Of a stretch of 64,000 nucleotides of DNA, positions 1-8,153 are shown one piece after another (within the stretch, counting starts at the first letter, position 1; each line of letters opens with the position of its first letter). Origin of the DNA: JAGVSR01 sp963786675 (GTDB lineage Bacteria; Pseudomonadota; Alphaproteobacteria; Rhizobiales; Hyphomicrobiaceae); NCBI GenBank assembly GCA_963786675.1, contig CAWAZY010000004.1, positions 62,001 through 126,000 on the forward strand, read 5' to 3'. A program made the position numbers and the translations under genes. The notes under the pieces are model-generated. The model ran no database searches, was not told where the DNA came from, and saw only the letters and a list, made by a program, of their open reading frames with translations.

Positions 1-105
1 ATCCGCCAACTTCATGCTCCGTTTACCAAAGTCACGTCAGATTCAAATGGCATCGCCTTCTATCTGCGATAAATTGCTCTCATCTCAATCCGGTATTGCG
101 CCCTC

Positions 106-492
106 ATGACCATCAGCCCGTCCCGCGTTCCCGTTCATCGCATCCTCCTGGCCGAGGATGACGATTCGATGCGCGCCTTTCTCGAACGGGCGCTGTCGCG
201 TGCCGGATACGACGTCATCGGGTTTCCCAACGGCGTGGAAGCGCTGGAGCGGCTGGAGCGCGAGCCCTTCACCCTGCTGCTGACCGATATCGTGATGCCG
301 CGCATGGACGGCATCGAATTGGCCCGCCGCGCCAGCGAAATCGACCCCGATATCAAGATCATGTTCATCACCGGCTTCGCCGCCGTCGTGCTCAACAGCG
401 AAAATCAGAGCCCAAAGGACGCGCGCGTTCTGTCAAAACCGTTTCATCTGAAGGATCTCGTCCGCGAGGTCGAACGGCTCCTGGCCGCCTGA
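106..492 (+). CDS. cpdR: CpdR-like single-domain response regulator
   Basis: A 128-residue stand-alone receiver domain with no output domain. The acidic pocket EDDD is at residues 17-20, the phospho-acceptor is Asp61 in LLLTDIVMPRMDG, the conserved Thr is in FITGFAA (residues 87-93), and Lys111 lies in LSKPFH. The IMFITGFAAV and VLSKPFHLKDLV stretches are characteristic of CpdR. In alphaproteobacteria unphosphorylated CpdR primes the ClpXP protease for cell-cycle substrates and is controlled by the CckA-ChpT relay. The gene stands alone, upstream of a tRNA. No clear Shine-Dalgarno precedes the ATG, and a start a few codons later is possible. An RcdA-like partner lies 25 kb downstream. Confidence 0.88.
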   Translation: MTISPSRVPVHRILLAEDDDSMRAFLERALSRAGYDVIGFPNGVEALERLEREPFTLLLTDIVMPRMDGIELARRASEIDPDIKIMFITGFAAVVLNSENQSPKDARVLSKPFHLKDLVREVERLLAA

Positions 493-609
493 TCGTCCAC
501 CCCTCCGCGACGCCAAAGCGCCGCGCAGGCCATCCCCGTGGCCCCGCTTGCTTCAGGTCCCCAATGCCGATATATGGGGCCTCCGCGTTCGACCCAGCGC
601 GGCCTTAAA

Positions 610-684
610 GGGCGCTTAGCTCAGCGGTAGAGCACTTCCTTGACATGGAAGGGGTCAGAGGTTCGATCCCTCTAGCGCCCACCA
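610..684 (+). tRNA. tRNA-Val (anticodon GAC)
   Basis: The acceptor stem GGGCGCT pairs with AGCGCCC (674-680), followed by discriminator A and an encoded CCA at 682-684. The D-loop region reads TTAGCTCAGCGGTAGAGC, the anticodon GAC is at 642-644 in loop TTGACAT, and the T-arm contains GGTTCGATCC. All four arms fold by eye, so the gene appears intact. Confidence 0.95.
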
Positions 685-920
685 TCCACCCGCCCCCTTG
701 CACAATTGACCCAGTTTCAACGCTCCTACGGGACGGATCGGGCGGGTTGCGACGGAAAATCCCCATTTGTTCCCCCGGCTCTTTATTGACAGGTAACCCG
801 CCTGAGCATAGGTTCCGCGAACTTTTCCTGCGCTCGAATGCGTGTGCGCAATCCTGGTCGGCTGTCCGGCGGGAGCCTGGCGCGCTTGGTTCGGCCCTTA
901 GACAACACACAGGTCACGTT

Positions 921-1046
921 ATGAAAGTCCGCAACTCGCTCAAGTCCCTGCGCTCGCGCCATCGCGATAACCGCATCGTGCGCCGCAAGGGCCGCGTCTA
1001 CGTCATCAACAAGACGCATCCCCGCTTCAAGGCGCGCCAGGGCTAA
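921..1046 (+). CDS. rpmJ: 50S ribosomal protein L36 (cysteine-free form)
   Basis: A 41-residue, very basic protein starting MKVRNSLKSLR and ending KARQG, matching the longer alphaproteobacterial L36. It lacks the Cys/His zinc-binding residues of the zinc-containing L36 type. It is monocistronic: about 235 bp of non-coding leader separate it from the tRNA, and a hairpin follows at 1086-1119. The short length and strong family match make the start at 921 secure. Confidence 0.95.
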   Translation: MKVRNSLKSLRSRHRDNRIVRRKGRVYVINKTHPRFKARQG

Positions 1047-1085
1047 GCCCCGGCACGCGCGATCGAAGCGCCACGTCACAGTTTC

Positions 1086-1119
1086 AAACGGCCTCCGAAG
1101 CAAGCTTCGGGGGCCGTTT
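1086..1119 (+). terminator. Hairpin terminator after rpmJ
   Basis: A near-perfect inverted repeat, AAACGGCCTCCGAAG / CTTCGGGGGCCGTTT, with a 4-nt loop and a terminal TTT, 39 bp after the rpmJ stop. Confidence 0.75.
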
Positions 1120-1186
1120 CGCGTCACGGGGGCACCGGCTGTTGCCCCTACAGGTCCTTTTGACCGGCGCGCGTGGGGGGCATAAC

Positions 1187-1870
1187 ATGGGCGCCATGAC
1201 ACACACCCCTCGTTGGCTTGGTGCGCTCGCCGCCGCTGCAATCCTCGCTGGCCCCTCGCTGGCGGCGGCACAAAGTCCTGCACCGTCCGCAGAGCCGCCC
1301 GGCGCGGCACCCGGTGCCAGTCCGGGATCAAACGCGGGCGCTGGCGCCAGCGCCCAACGCCGTGCCCTCGTGAAGCCGGAGCTGGCGCCAGCCGAGCAAT
1401 TGAAGACCCTCTACGGCGCGCTCGCCAAGGCACCCAGCGTCGAAAGCGCGGAAGAGATCGTACGCCAGATCGAGCAACTTTGGGTGCGTTCCGGCAGCCC
1501 GACCGCCGACCTTATCCTTCTTCGCGCCATCCGCGCGGCGGAAGCCAAGAATCCAGACCTCGCCATGCAATTCCTGGATCGGCTGACGGATCTCAATCCC
1601 GAATGGCCGGAAGGGTTCAACCGCCGCGCGTTTCTCTATGTGATGAAGCAGGACTATGCCCGCGCGCTCGGCGATCTGCGGCGCGTCCTAGCGCTCGATC
1701 CCGGTAACTTCCGCGCGCTCGAAGGACTGACGCAGATCCTGCGCGCCATGGGCCAGAACAAGGCTGCCCTCGACGCCGCGCGCGAATTGATCAAAGCCCA
1801 TCCACATTCGCCGGGCGCGGCGGACATGCTTAAAGAGCTGGAGCGTGAGGTCGACGGTCAGGGAATCTAA
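1187..1870 (+). CDS. Exported tetratricopeptide-repeat protein
   Basis: About 227 residues. An N-terminal signal peptide (LGALAAAAILAGPSLAAAQ) is followed by a Pro/Ala/Gly-rich linker and then helical TPR-like repeats to the end (for example PDLAMQFLDRLTDLNPEWPEGFNRRA followed by DYARALGDLRRVLALDPGNF, shortened here to their landmarks). The TPR pattern W-LG-Y-A-P is recognisable in at least two consecutive units. The ATG at 1187 is preferred over an upstream TTG at 1142 because it has a GGGGGG Shine-Dalgarno-like stretch and begins the signal peptide. It is probably a periplasmic scaffold protein; no specific partner can be named. It converges with pyk. Confidence 0.7.
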   Translation: MGAMTHTPRWLGALAAAAILAGPSLAAAQSPAPSAEPPGAAPGASPGSNAGAGASAQRRALVKPELAPAEQLKTLYGALAKAPSVESAEEIVRQIEQLWVRSGSPTADLILLRAIRAAEAKNPDLAMQFLDRLTDLNPEWPEGFNRRAFLYVMKQDYARALGDLRRVLALDPGNFRALEGLTQILRAMGQNKAALDAARELIKAHPHSPGAADMLKELEREVDGQGI

Positions 1871-1921
1871 TCTCTGACGAAGTGCCGCCGACCCAACTTC
1901 TGCACCGGGACGGCGGGCTCT

Positions 1922-3415
1922 TTACACTTTCGCGGCTGCGGGACGGCGCTTGCCGCCTGTCGGGAACTCGTCGGGCGTGTGACCATCCGGCAATCCGTGT
2001 TCGTCAATGAAGGCCAAACGGATCATGTTGGTCGCGCCGGGCGATCCCAGCGGCACGCCGCAGGTAATCACCAGTCCTTCGCCCGCCTTCACGAATCCTT
2101 CCTCGAACGCAATCTGCGAGGCCTTGCGCACCATGTGCGCCAAGTCTTCCGGGTCGGCGGTCAGCACGGTCTGAATACCCCACACGATCGACAGCCGCTG
2201 CGCCGTGCGCGCGATGGGCGTGAGGCCGATCACGGGCAGACCGGGACGCTCGCGGGCAACGCGCAGCGCGGTCGAGCCCGTCGCCGTGTAGCAGAGGATG
2301 GCGGCCACCTTGACCGTCCCGGCGATGGCGTAGGCGGCTGCGGCAATGGCGTCGGCGCCGGTCGGCTGCTTGGCGAATTTGGTCGCATGCACGAACGCGT
2401 CGTAGCTCGGATCGCTCTCCACCTCGATCGCCACGCGGTCCATCATCTGGATCGCCTCGACCGGATACTGGCCGACCGCAGATTCCGCCGACAGCATCAC
2501 CGCGTCCGCGCCATCGAACACGGCGGCGGCGACGTCGGAGACCTCGGCGCGCGTCGGCATGGGCGAGGAGATCATGCTCTCCAGCATCTGCGTGGCGACG
2601 ACGACGGGCTTGCCCGCCGCGCGCGCCTTGCGCGTGATCTGCTTTTGCAGGCCCGGTACCCGTTCGACCGGCATTTCGACGCCCAGGTCGCCACGCGCGA
2701 CCATGAAGCCGTCGCCGGCTTCGACGATGGCATCCAGATCGTCGATGGCGGACGGCTTCTCGATCTTGACCAGAATCGCGGCCCGGTCGCCGATGATACG
2801 CTTGGCCTCATGCACGTCTTCGGCGCGCTGCACGAACGACAGCGCGATCCAATCGGCTTCGATGGCGAGCGCGCAATCCAGATCGGCGTGATCCTTCTCC
2901 GTCAGCGCGCTGACGGGCAGCAGCGTATCGGGCAGGCTGATGCCCTTGCGGCTGGCGAGCGCGCCGCCGGTCGTGACATCGGCGACGATGCGGCCGGGCT
3001 CGACCTTGGCGACCCGCATGCGGATCTTGCCGTCATCGAGCAGAAGTACGTGCCCAGGCTGGACGGCGTCGAAAATCTGCGGATGGGGCAGGAACACGCG
3101 CTCCGCGCTGCCCGGCGTCTTGTCGTTGTCGAGAACGAACGTCGCGCCGTCATTGACGAAAACACGCCCGCCGTGGAACTCGCCCAGGCGGAACTTCGGC
3201 CCCTGCAGATCGCAAAGCACCCCGATGGCGTGGCGATGTTTTTCGGCCACCGCCCGGATCGTCTCGGCATAGGTCCGCGCGGTCTCGTGCGTGGAATGGC
3301 TCATATTGATGCGGAATACGTCCACGCCAGCCAGAACCAGGCGCTCGACCATCTCGGGCGAGGCGGAGGCCGGCCCAAGCGTCGCCACGATCTTCACGCG
3401 TCTGTTGCGTCTCAT
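1922..3415 (-). CDS. pyk: Pyruvate kinase
   Basis: A 497-residue protein of normal family length. It catalyses phosphoenolpyruvate + ADP to pyruvate + ATP in the cytoplasm. Landmarks: RINMSH (35-40, substrate-binding Arg and Asn), CDLQGPKFR (68-76), the active-site block VKIEK with Lys217, ARGDLG (240-245) and ATQMLESM (274-281), then the C-terminal regulatory domain and a short basic tail. It lies downstream of a DUF1036 gene on the same strand with a 52-bp gap, an arrangement common in Hyphomicrobiales. The ATG start gives the usual N-terminus RRVKIVATLGPAS. Confidence 0.97.
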   Translation of the reverse strand: MRRNRRVKIVATLGPASASPEMVERLVLAGVDVFRINMSHSTHETARTYAETIRAVAEKHRHAIGVLCDLQGPKFRLGEFHGGRVFVNDGATFVLDNDKTPGSAERVFLPHPQIFDAVQPGHVLLLDDGKIRMRVAKVEPGRIVADVTTGGALASRKGISLPDTLLPVSALTEKDHADLDCALAIEADWIALSFVQRAEDVHEAKRIIGDRAAILVKIEKPSAIDDLDAIVEAGDGFMVARGDLGVEMPVERVPGLQKQITRKARAAGKPVVVATQMLESMISSPMPTRAEVSDVAAAVFDGADAVMLSAESAVGQYPVEAIQMMDRVAIEVESDPSYDAFVHATKFAKQPTGADAIAAAAYAIAGTVKVAAILCYTATGSTALRVARERPGLPVIGLTPIARTAQRLSIVWGIQTVLTADPEDLAHMVRKASQIAFEEGFVKAGEGLVITCGVPLGSPGATNMIRLAFIDEHGLPDGHTPDEFPTGGKRRPAAAKV

Positions 3416-3467
3416 CGAATAAAAATCTCGCTATTCCAACGGCACCGTCCAAGCGGGGGGACGGCGG

Positions 3468-3902
3468 TTATTTTCTGGTGCTCGGATCGGGATCCGTCAG
3501 GCGCACGGTCCATTCCTTGGCATCGCCCGTGTCCACTTCGAAGAAGCCCGTGCGCTTGTACCCGCGATCCGGGCAATTCTGAACACCCCTGATCGAAAAT
3601 GATCTGTCGCCCGTGCACATCTCGTTCTTGCCCGCCCATTCCCCGCCCCGGTCGTAGTCGACCGCGTGGACATAGATGAACCGGCTCGGCACGGCCCCTT
3701 TTAAAAGTGTCTCGCAGGTCTGCGAGGCGATGTTCCACCAGCCTTCCGTGGCCCAGCCTTCGTCGTCCTGGTAGCCGATGGCAACGCCGACCCGGCTGGC
3801 CGTCGAGTTGCAGAGCTTCAAGTCCGCCGCGGCCTGACCTGCAAAGGCCCCGGTGCCCAGGATGAGGGACAGGACGGCGGAATAAACAGTTGCTGCGCGC
3901 AT
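3468..3902 (-). CDS. DUF1036 family secreted protein
   Basis: About 144 residues. A signal peptide (VYSAVLSLILGTGAFAGQA) precedes one DUF1036 domain with the typical opening LKLCNSTASRVGVAIGY, the motif GWATEGWWNI and conserved cysteines. The family is of unknown function and often sits beside pyk in this order. The ATG at 3902 is chosen because it starts the signal peptide; a longer in-frame start at 3983 would add 27 unlikely residues. It probably acts in the periplasm. It is same-strand with pyk and may be cotranscribed with it. Confidence 0.8.
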   Translation of the reverse strand: MRAATVYSAVLSLILGTGAFAGQAAADLKLCNSTASRVGVAIGYQDDEGWATEGWWNIASQTCETLLKGAVPSRFIYVHAVDYDRGGEWAGKNEMCTGDRSFSIRGVQNCPDRGYKRTGFFEVDTGDAKEWTVRLTDPDPSTRK

Positions 3903-4007
3903 GCTGATCCGTGGTTCGGTTGGACTTGGAACCGGCGCATCCCCTAGCACAGGATCGTGCCCCCCGCACGCAACGGCCCCCAAAGCCGCACGGACGGGAT
4001 GTTGAGT

Positions 4008-5304
4008 TTACGGATCGACCAGCAGAACGCGGAAATCGTTGACGTTTGTCTGGGTCGGGCCGCATTCGAGCAGATCGCCGATCTGACGGAAGAACGCCGT
4101 CGAGTCGTTGTTCTCCAGCATCGCGGCGGGATTGAGGTTTTTCGCCGCCGCCCGGGCCAAAGTATCGGGCATGACGATGGCGCCGGCCGGATCGTCCGGA
4201 TTGCCGCCGCCGCCGTCGATGCCGTCCGTATCGCCGGCCAGCGCCGCGATGCCCGGCGCGCCGTCGAGCCCCAACGCCACGCCCATCATGTATTCCTGGT
4301 TGGGTCCGCCCGAACCGTTGCCCGTCACCGTCACCGTGAATTCGCCGCCGGAGAGGAATGCCACCCGCTCACCCCGCCGTTTGGCATCGAGCGCCATGGC
4401 GGCATGGAAGCGGCCCACGTCACGCGCCTCGCCTTCCAGGGAATGGCCGAGCACATCGACGCGATACCCGGCCGCGCGGGCGATTTCCGCCGCCGTTTCG
4501 ATGGACGCCTTCGGCGCCGCGACCAGATGATAGCTGGCGTTGGCGAGCTTGGGATCGCCGGGCTTCAAGGTTTCATTCGCCGGATCGTCGAGCGCGCGCA
4601 CGATCTCTGGCGCCGCGTCGATCTTGTAGTTGGCGAGCACCGCGCGCGCTTCGGCGAGCGTCGTGCCGTCGGGCACGGTCGGGCCTGAGCCGATGGCATC
4701 GGGATCGTCGCCCGGCACGTCGGAGATGGCGAGCGTAATGAGGCGCGCGGGATAGGACGCGGCGGCGAGCCGCCCGCCCTTGATGCGCGAGAGGTGCTTG
4801 CGCACCGTGTTCATTTCCGAAATGCGCGCGCCCGATTTTAGCAGCTGCTTGGTCAGCGCCCGCTTGGCCTCGAACGACACGCCCTCGACCGGAGCCGACC
4901 ACAGCGCCGAGGCGCCGCCCGACAGCAGGCACAGAACGAGATCGTTGGGTCCGCCCGACTTGGCGAGCTGCACGGCGAATTTGGCCGAGGCGACGCTGTT
5001 GGCATCGGGCACCGGATGACCCGCTTCCATGATGGGGATGATTTCAGACGGCAGCCCGTAGCCATGCCGGGTGGTGACGAAGCCCAAGAGCCGGTCGCCC
5101 TGGCCGCGCGCGGCGTAATGGGCTTCTCGTCGCGCGCGCCATGGCGGCGGCGGCCTTGCCCGCGCCGACGATGATGATCCGCCCGCCTTCGGGCACATCG
5201 GGCAGGAACGGCGGCACGCACACGTCCGGGTGGGCGAGGGAAACGGCCTTGTCGTACATGGCTCGGAGCAACTGACGCTGTTGGGCAGGGTCGTTCGAGG
5301 CCAT
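4008..5304 (-). pseudogene. Glycerate kinase (DUF4147/MOFRL type), frameshifted
   Basis: A glycerate 2-kinase of the TtuD/GckA-like family (DUF4147 N-terminal domain, MOFRL C-terminal domain), making phosphoglycerate from glycerate. The N-terminal part (MASNDPAQQRQLLRAMYDKA to GAGKAAAAMARA) and the rest (EAHYAARGQ, then FVTTRHGYGLPSE, HPVPDANS, LLSGGASALW, GSGPTVPDGTT, FLSGGEFTVTVTG) lie in different frames that meet at about 5126-5140, in a CG-rich run. Removing one base gives M-A-R-A-R-E-A-H-Y and restores the family alignment. The start is uncertain (5304, 5316 or 5364). It is followed by DUF1036 and pyk, which fits a lower-glycolysis cluster. It is either a sequencing indel or a recent mutation. 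Confidence 0.8.
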
Positions 5305-5445
5305 GTGCAGTTCCATCCCCTTGCGGCATTCTTCGACTTTCGTCTGGTTTGAGGGATGGGCCATAAGTCGTCAAGCGACCATGCGTCGCGAGCGGCGGCC
5401 CGCACCCCACGGTCCCCTCAAGACCCTTGCCAGGAGTGAGAGCCG

Positions 5446-6249
5446 GTGCGCGCCCATGACGACGAAGCCTATACAATCCGGAACGCGGCCGCGATCGGCC
5501 ACGCCCCCGTTCTGGTCCTGTGCGATCACGCCTCGAATGCCATTCCAGACGACTACGCCCGGCTCGGCCTTCCCGACGGCGCCCTGACCCGCCACATCGC
5601 CTACGACCCAGGCGCGGCGCCCCTGAGCGAAGCCCTGGCGGACGCGCTCGACGCGCCGGCCATCCTGAGCCGGTTCTCGCGCCTCGTCATCGACCCCAAC
5701 CGCGGCCTCGACGATCCGACGCTCGTCATGACGCTGTCCGACGGACAGATCATTCCCGGCAACCGCGACCTCGCACCCCAAGCCATCGCGGCCCGCATCG
5801 CCCGCCACTACGCGCCCTATCACGCGACCATCACGTCCGCGATCGACACGAGCCTCGCGGCGGGCGTCGTCCCCGCCCTTATCTCGGTCCACACCTTCAC
5901 GCCGGTCTGGCGCGGCGTGGCGCGTCCGTGGCACGCGGGGCTGCTGTGGGACCGCGACGACCGTCTCGCCCGGCTGTTCATCGATGGGCTGCGCGCCGAC
6001 CCGTCCCTCGTGGTGGGCAACAATGCCCCCTACTCCGGCGCGCTCAAGAACGATTGCCTCTACCGGCATGGCACGGCGCGCGGCCTCGCGCATGTCCTCA
6101 TCGAAATCCGCAACGACCTCCTCGCCACGCCCGAAGGCGTGACGCAATGGTGCGACCGTCTCGCGGGCATCATCAACGCCGCACTGGCCGACGCCGCGAC
6201 GCAGGCAGACCTGGCGACGGTGCGGAATTACGGATCGCGGGTGGGTTAG
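5446..6249 (+). CDS. N-formylglutamate amidohydrolase family protein
   Basis: A 267-residue protein of the N-formylglutamate deformylase family (HutG-like), cytoplasmic zinc-type amidohydrolases. It carries the opening motif VLVLCDHASNAIP, the central SRLVIDPNRG and ISVHTFTPVWRG, and GTARGLAHVLIEIRNDL near the C-terminus. The start is GTG at 5446, set by an AGGAG Shine-Dalgarno at 5432-5436. It is divergent from the glycerate kinase. No other histidine-degradation gene is nearby, so the substrate could be another N-acyl amino acid. Confidence 0.85.
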   Translation: MRAHDDEAYTIRNAAAIGHAPVLVLCDHASNAIPDDYARLGLPDGALTRHIAYDPGAAPLSEALADALDAPAILSRFSRLVIDPNRGLDDPTLVMTLSDGQIIPGNRDLAPQAIAARIARHYAPYHATITSAIDTSLAAGVVPALISVHTFTPVWRGVARPWHAGLLWDRDDRLARLFIDGLRADPSLVVGNNAPYSGALKNDCLYRHGTARGLAHVLIEIRNDLLATPEGVTQWCDRLAGIINAALADAATQADLATVRNYGSRVG

Positions 6250-6281
6250 CCGGGCGCGCGCGTGACGTTGGGAGCGACGTT

Positions 6282-6294
6282 GGGGTCAGACCCC
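6282..6294. repeat. REP-like palindrome GGGGTC-A-GACCCC
   Basis: A perfect 6-bp inverted repeat with a single-base centre, just after the amidohydrolase gene and just before the RNA methyltransferase remnant. The TTGGGGTCAGACCCC core resembles palindromes associated with REP elements mobilised by RAYT transposases. Only one copy was seen in this window. Confidence 0.4.
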
Positions 6295-6308
6295 GAGACC
6301 CGCCCCCG

Positions 6309-6419
6309 TCACATCCGCAAATCCGCGCCCCGCAACTGATAGAGCACGAGCGCGGTGGCCACGGCGAGGTTGAGGCTGTCGAGCGTGCCCGCCATCGGAG
6401 TTTTCACCTGCCGCGTGGT
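6309..6419 (-). pseudogene. 3'-terminal remnant of a TrmH/SpoU RNA methyltransferase gene
   Basis: This 110-bp stretch encodes, on the minus strand, the last 36 residues of a SpoU-type methyltransferase, ending LRGADLRM. It matches the end of the intact gene at 9283-10098: by eye 31 of 36 residues and about 91 of 110 bases agree, in the same orientation. It has no upstream coding part. The divergence suggests a copy from a related genome, not a recent local duplication. It marks the left edge of the island. Confidence 0.8.
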
Positions 6420-6970
6420 GGACACAGAGGGGCGGGCGAAGCCGCCGTCCGCGCGAGGTCCGCGTAGAGCGCATCGCACTGTGCGAGCAAGTCAGCGCTA
6501 AAGCCATCGGTCACGGGCTGGTTCTTCAAAACGAACGGGGTGATTTCGCACTCTGTCAGGGCGAGCCTTGCTTTCAGGGCCGGCCATGCGTCCTCGGTCG
6601 TGCAGAGGGCTTCGTAGCAAACGGGTACGATGCGGCTGTGTGCGGTGATCAGATCGCGCAGGGACGTGTAGGTGCGAAGCCACTGTTCCAACCAGTGGTC
6701 AGGGCTGTTTGGATCGGTAAATCGCAGATCCCCATCGATAATCGGCCGATAGTCGGCGCCAAACTCGCTGTGTCCGATCCAACTCATGTAGTCCCGGACA
6801 AAGGCATTCGCGTGTTGCAGGTCCTTGAATTTCAAGTGCTGCGCATGGAGGGAGTGGGCGTGATGCGCGGGCTGTCTGAATGGGACGAGGATATGGGAGT
6901 GCGGAAAGATCTTCCGGATCAGCAGTACATAAGTTGACAATTTCAAACGTGCGCCTCTAACTCTTCCCAT
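6404..6970 (-). pseudogene. Truncated sulfotransferase-like gene
   Basis: 188 residues resembling the C-terminal two thirds of a bacterial sulfotransferase: FPHSHILVPFRQP matches the 3'-phosphate-binding FPDA..VPFRDP region, followed by FVRDYMSWIGHSEFG and YEALC. The N-terminal P-loop that binds PAPS is missing; the frame runs into the divergent acyltransferase gene at 6975. The C-terminal residues PPRGR and the stop lie inside the methyltransferase remnant, so the 3' end is chimeric. It is probably non-functional. The family usually modifies surface glycans or small molecules. Confidence 0.6.
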
Positions 6971-7102
6971 TCGAATGGTACAGATGCCGCAATCAGCAGA
7001 AATTATTCCGGCGTTGAATGGCGTTCGCGGCTTTGCGGCGCTGATGGTATTTGTGTCTCATGCCAGTCAGCGTGGCGTGCTGCCCGACATGCTGGGCACG
7101 AC

Positions 7103-7112
7103 TGTTGGACAT
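7103..7112 (+). repeat. Target-site duplication, left copy
   Basis: TGTTGGACAT, repeated exactly at 8144-8153. IS1595-family elements normally make 8-bp duplications; the match here extends to 10-11 bp, partly by chance. Confidence 0.8.
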
Positions 7113-8143
7113 GGCTCTGTTCGACTTTCAAGTTGCGGCTTGAGGCAGGGCTTGGATGAGAATGGCGGCAGGCGTCAGGTCTGAGTTTCGTTCAATCATT
7201 CTCCGCCATCCCAGATAGCTCGGCAGATAGTGCGTCGCGACGCCCTTGAAGCGGTGAAGCCAGTGTTTCAACCGGCTGATGTAGGCGTTGACGTTCTGGA
7301 TGTGGTAGCTGCCGTAGGTGCGCTCGCCGTTGCTGGCGTTGAGCGCAATGTGCAGGAGGCCTGCGTGATCGGCGAACGTGGCATAGGCCGCCCGGCCATC
7401 GCTGACCAGTAAAGCATCGTGGGCCACGACGGGTTTCAACACGCGCGCGAATGTCTGGCCTTCGAGGTCGGGTAGCACTTGATCGGTTGTCTCGCCGTGG
7501 CGATCGCGCACGATCAGCACCGGCGCATAGTCGTCGCTGGAAAGCCCAGATTTTGCTGTGCTGCCGCGCTTTCTGGGGGCACGGCCTACGAGCCGCTTCG
7601 AGCCCTTGACGGACTTGCGAATGAACGTCTCATCGGCCTCGACAATGCCGGCCACCACCTTGGGCTTGGCATCCTTGGCCGTCGTCAAAAAGCGATGACG
7701 CCAGCGGAACGCCGTATCGAGCGACACACCGCAGCGCGCAGCCGCTTTCCTGAGACTGATCCCGTCGGCCAGAGCTTGCGCATAGGCAAACCACGCATCG
7801 CGGCGATGAAGCTGCGCCAGCGGGGTACCGGTCAGCGCGTTGAACGTCTTCGCGCAGTCCTTGCAGCGATAGCGCTTGAGGCCCGCCTGTGAACTCCAGC
7901 CCCCAACGCGCCTCGACCCGCAATGGCCGCAACACGGATCCGCACCGAACCGGCTGTCGATCAGGTCAACCGCCTCACTCAACGGAAGACGGCGTTTGAG
8001 TGCTGAGATCAACGCCTCGCGCTGGACTGCCGACAAATCACCCAACTGAGCAACAAGCGCCTGAAATCCCTTGGCCTTCATGACGAGCTCTCCTGTGCCG
8101 AATCACAGGTTCAAGATGCCTCAACTTCAAGGCGGAACAGAGC
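7113..8143 (-). mobile_element. IS1595-family insertion sequence, complete
   Basis: A 1,031-bp element bounded by imperfect terminal inverted repeats (left GGCTCTGTTCGACTTTCAAG; right end, reverse complement, GCTCTGTTCCGCCTTGAAG) and flanked by the direct repeat TGTTGGACAT. It encodes one transposase on the minus strand. Ends beginning GG(C)TCTGTT are typical of this family. It lies inside the acyltransferase gene, and its precise excision would restore that reading frame. Confidence 0.9.
7128..8081 (-). CDS. IS1595-family transposase
   Basis: 317 residues, apparently intact. An N-terminal zinc ribbon (CGHC at 51-54, CKDC at 73-76) is followed by a helix-turn-helix (ISLRKAAARCGVSLDTAFRW) and a DDE-type ISXO2-like catalytic domain with Asp150 in VEADET and Asp228 in LLVSDGRAAY. 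Then come NVNAYISRLKHWLHRFKGVA and YLPSYLGW, hallmark motifs of the family. It fills nearly the whole element, so the copy may still be active. Confidence 0.93.
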   Translation of the reverse strand: MKAKGFQALVAQLGDLSAVQREALISALKRRLPLSEAVDLIDSRFGADPCCGHCGSRRVGGWSSQAGLKRYRCKDCAKTFNALTGTPLAQLHRRDAWFAYAQALADGISLRKAAARCGVSLDTAFRWRHRFLTTAKDAKPKVVAGIVEADETFIRKSVKGSKRLVGRAPRKRGSTAKSGLSSDDYAPVLIVRDRHGETTDQVLPDLEGQTFARVLKPVVAHDALLVSDGRAAYATFADHAGLLHIALNASNGERTYGSYHIQNVNAYISRLKHWLHRFKGVATHYLPSYLGWRRMIERNSDLTPAAILIQALPQAAT

Positions 8144-8153
8144 TGTTGGACAT
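8144..8153 (+). repeat. Target-site duplication, right copy
   Basis: TGTTGGACAT, identical to 7103-7112, immediately after the right inverted repeat of the IS. Confidence 0.8.

Noticed and set aside
1979..3592. A 537-codon open frame on the + strand opposite pyk
   Set aside because: Antisense shadow of a well-supported gene; composition is rich in Arg, Ala and His and shows no domain.
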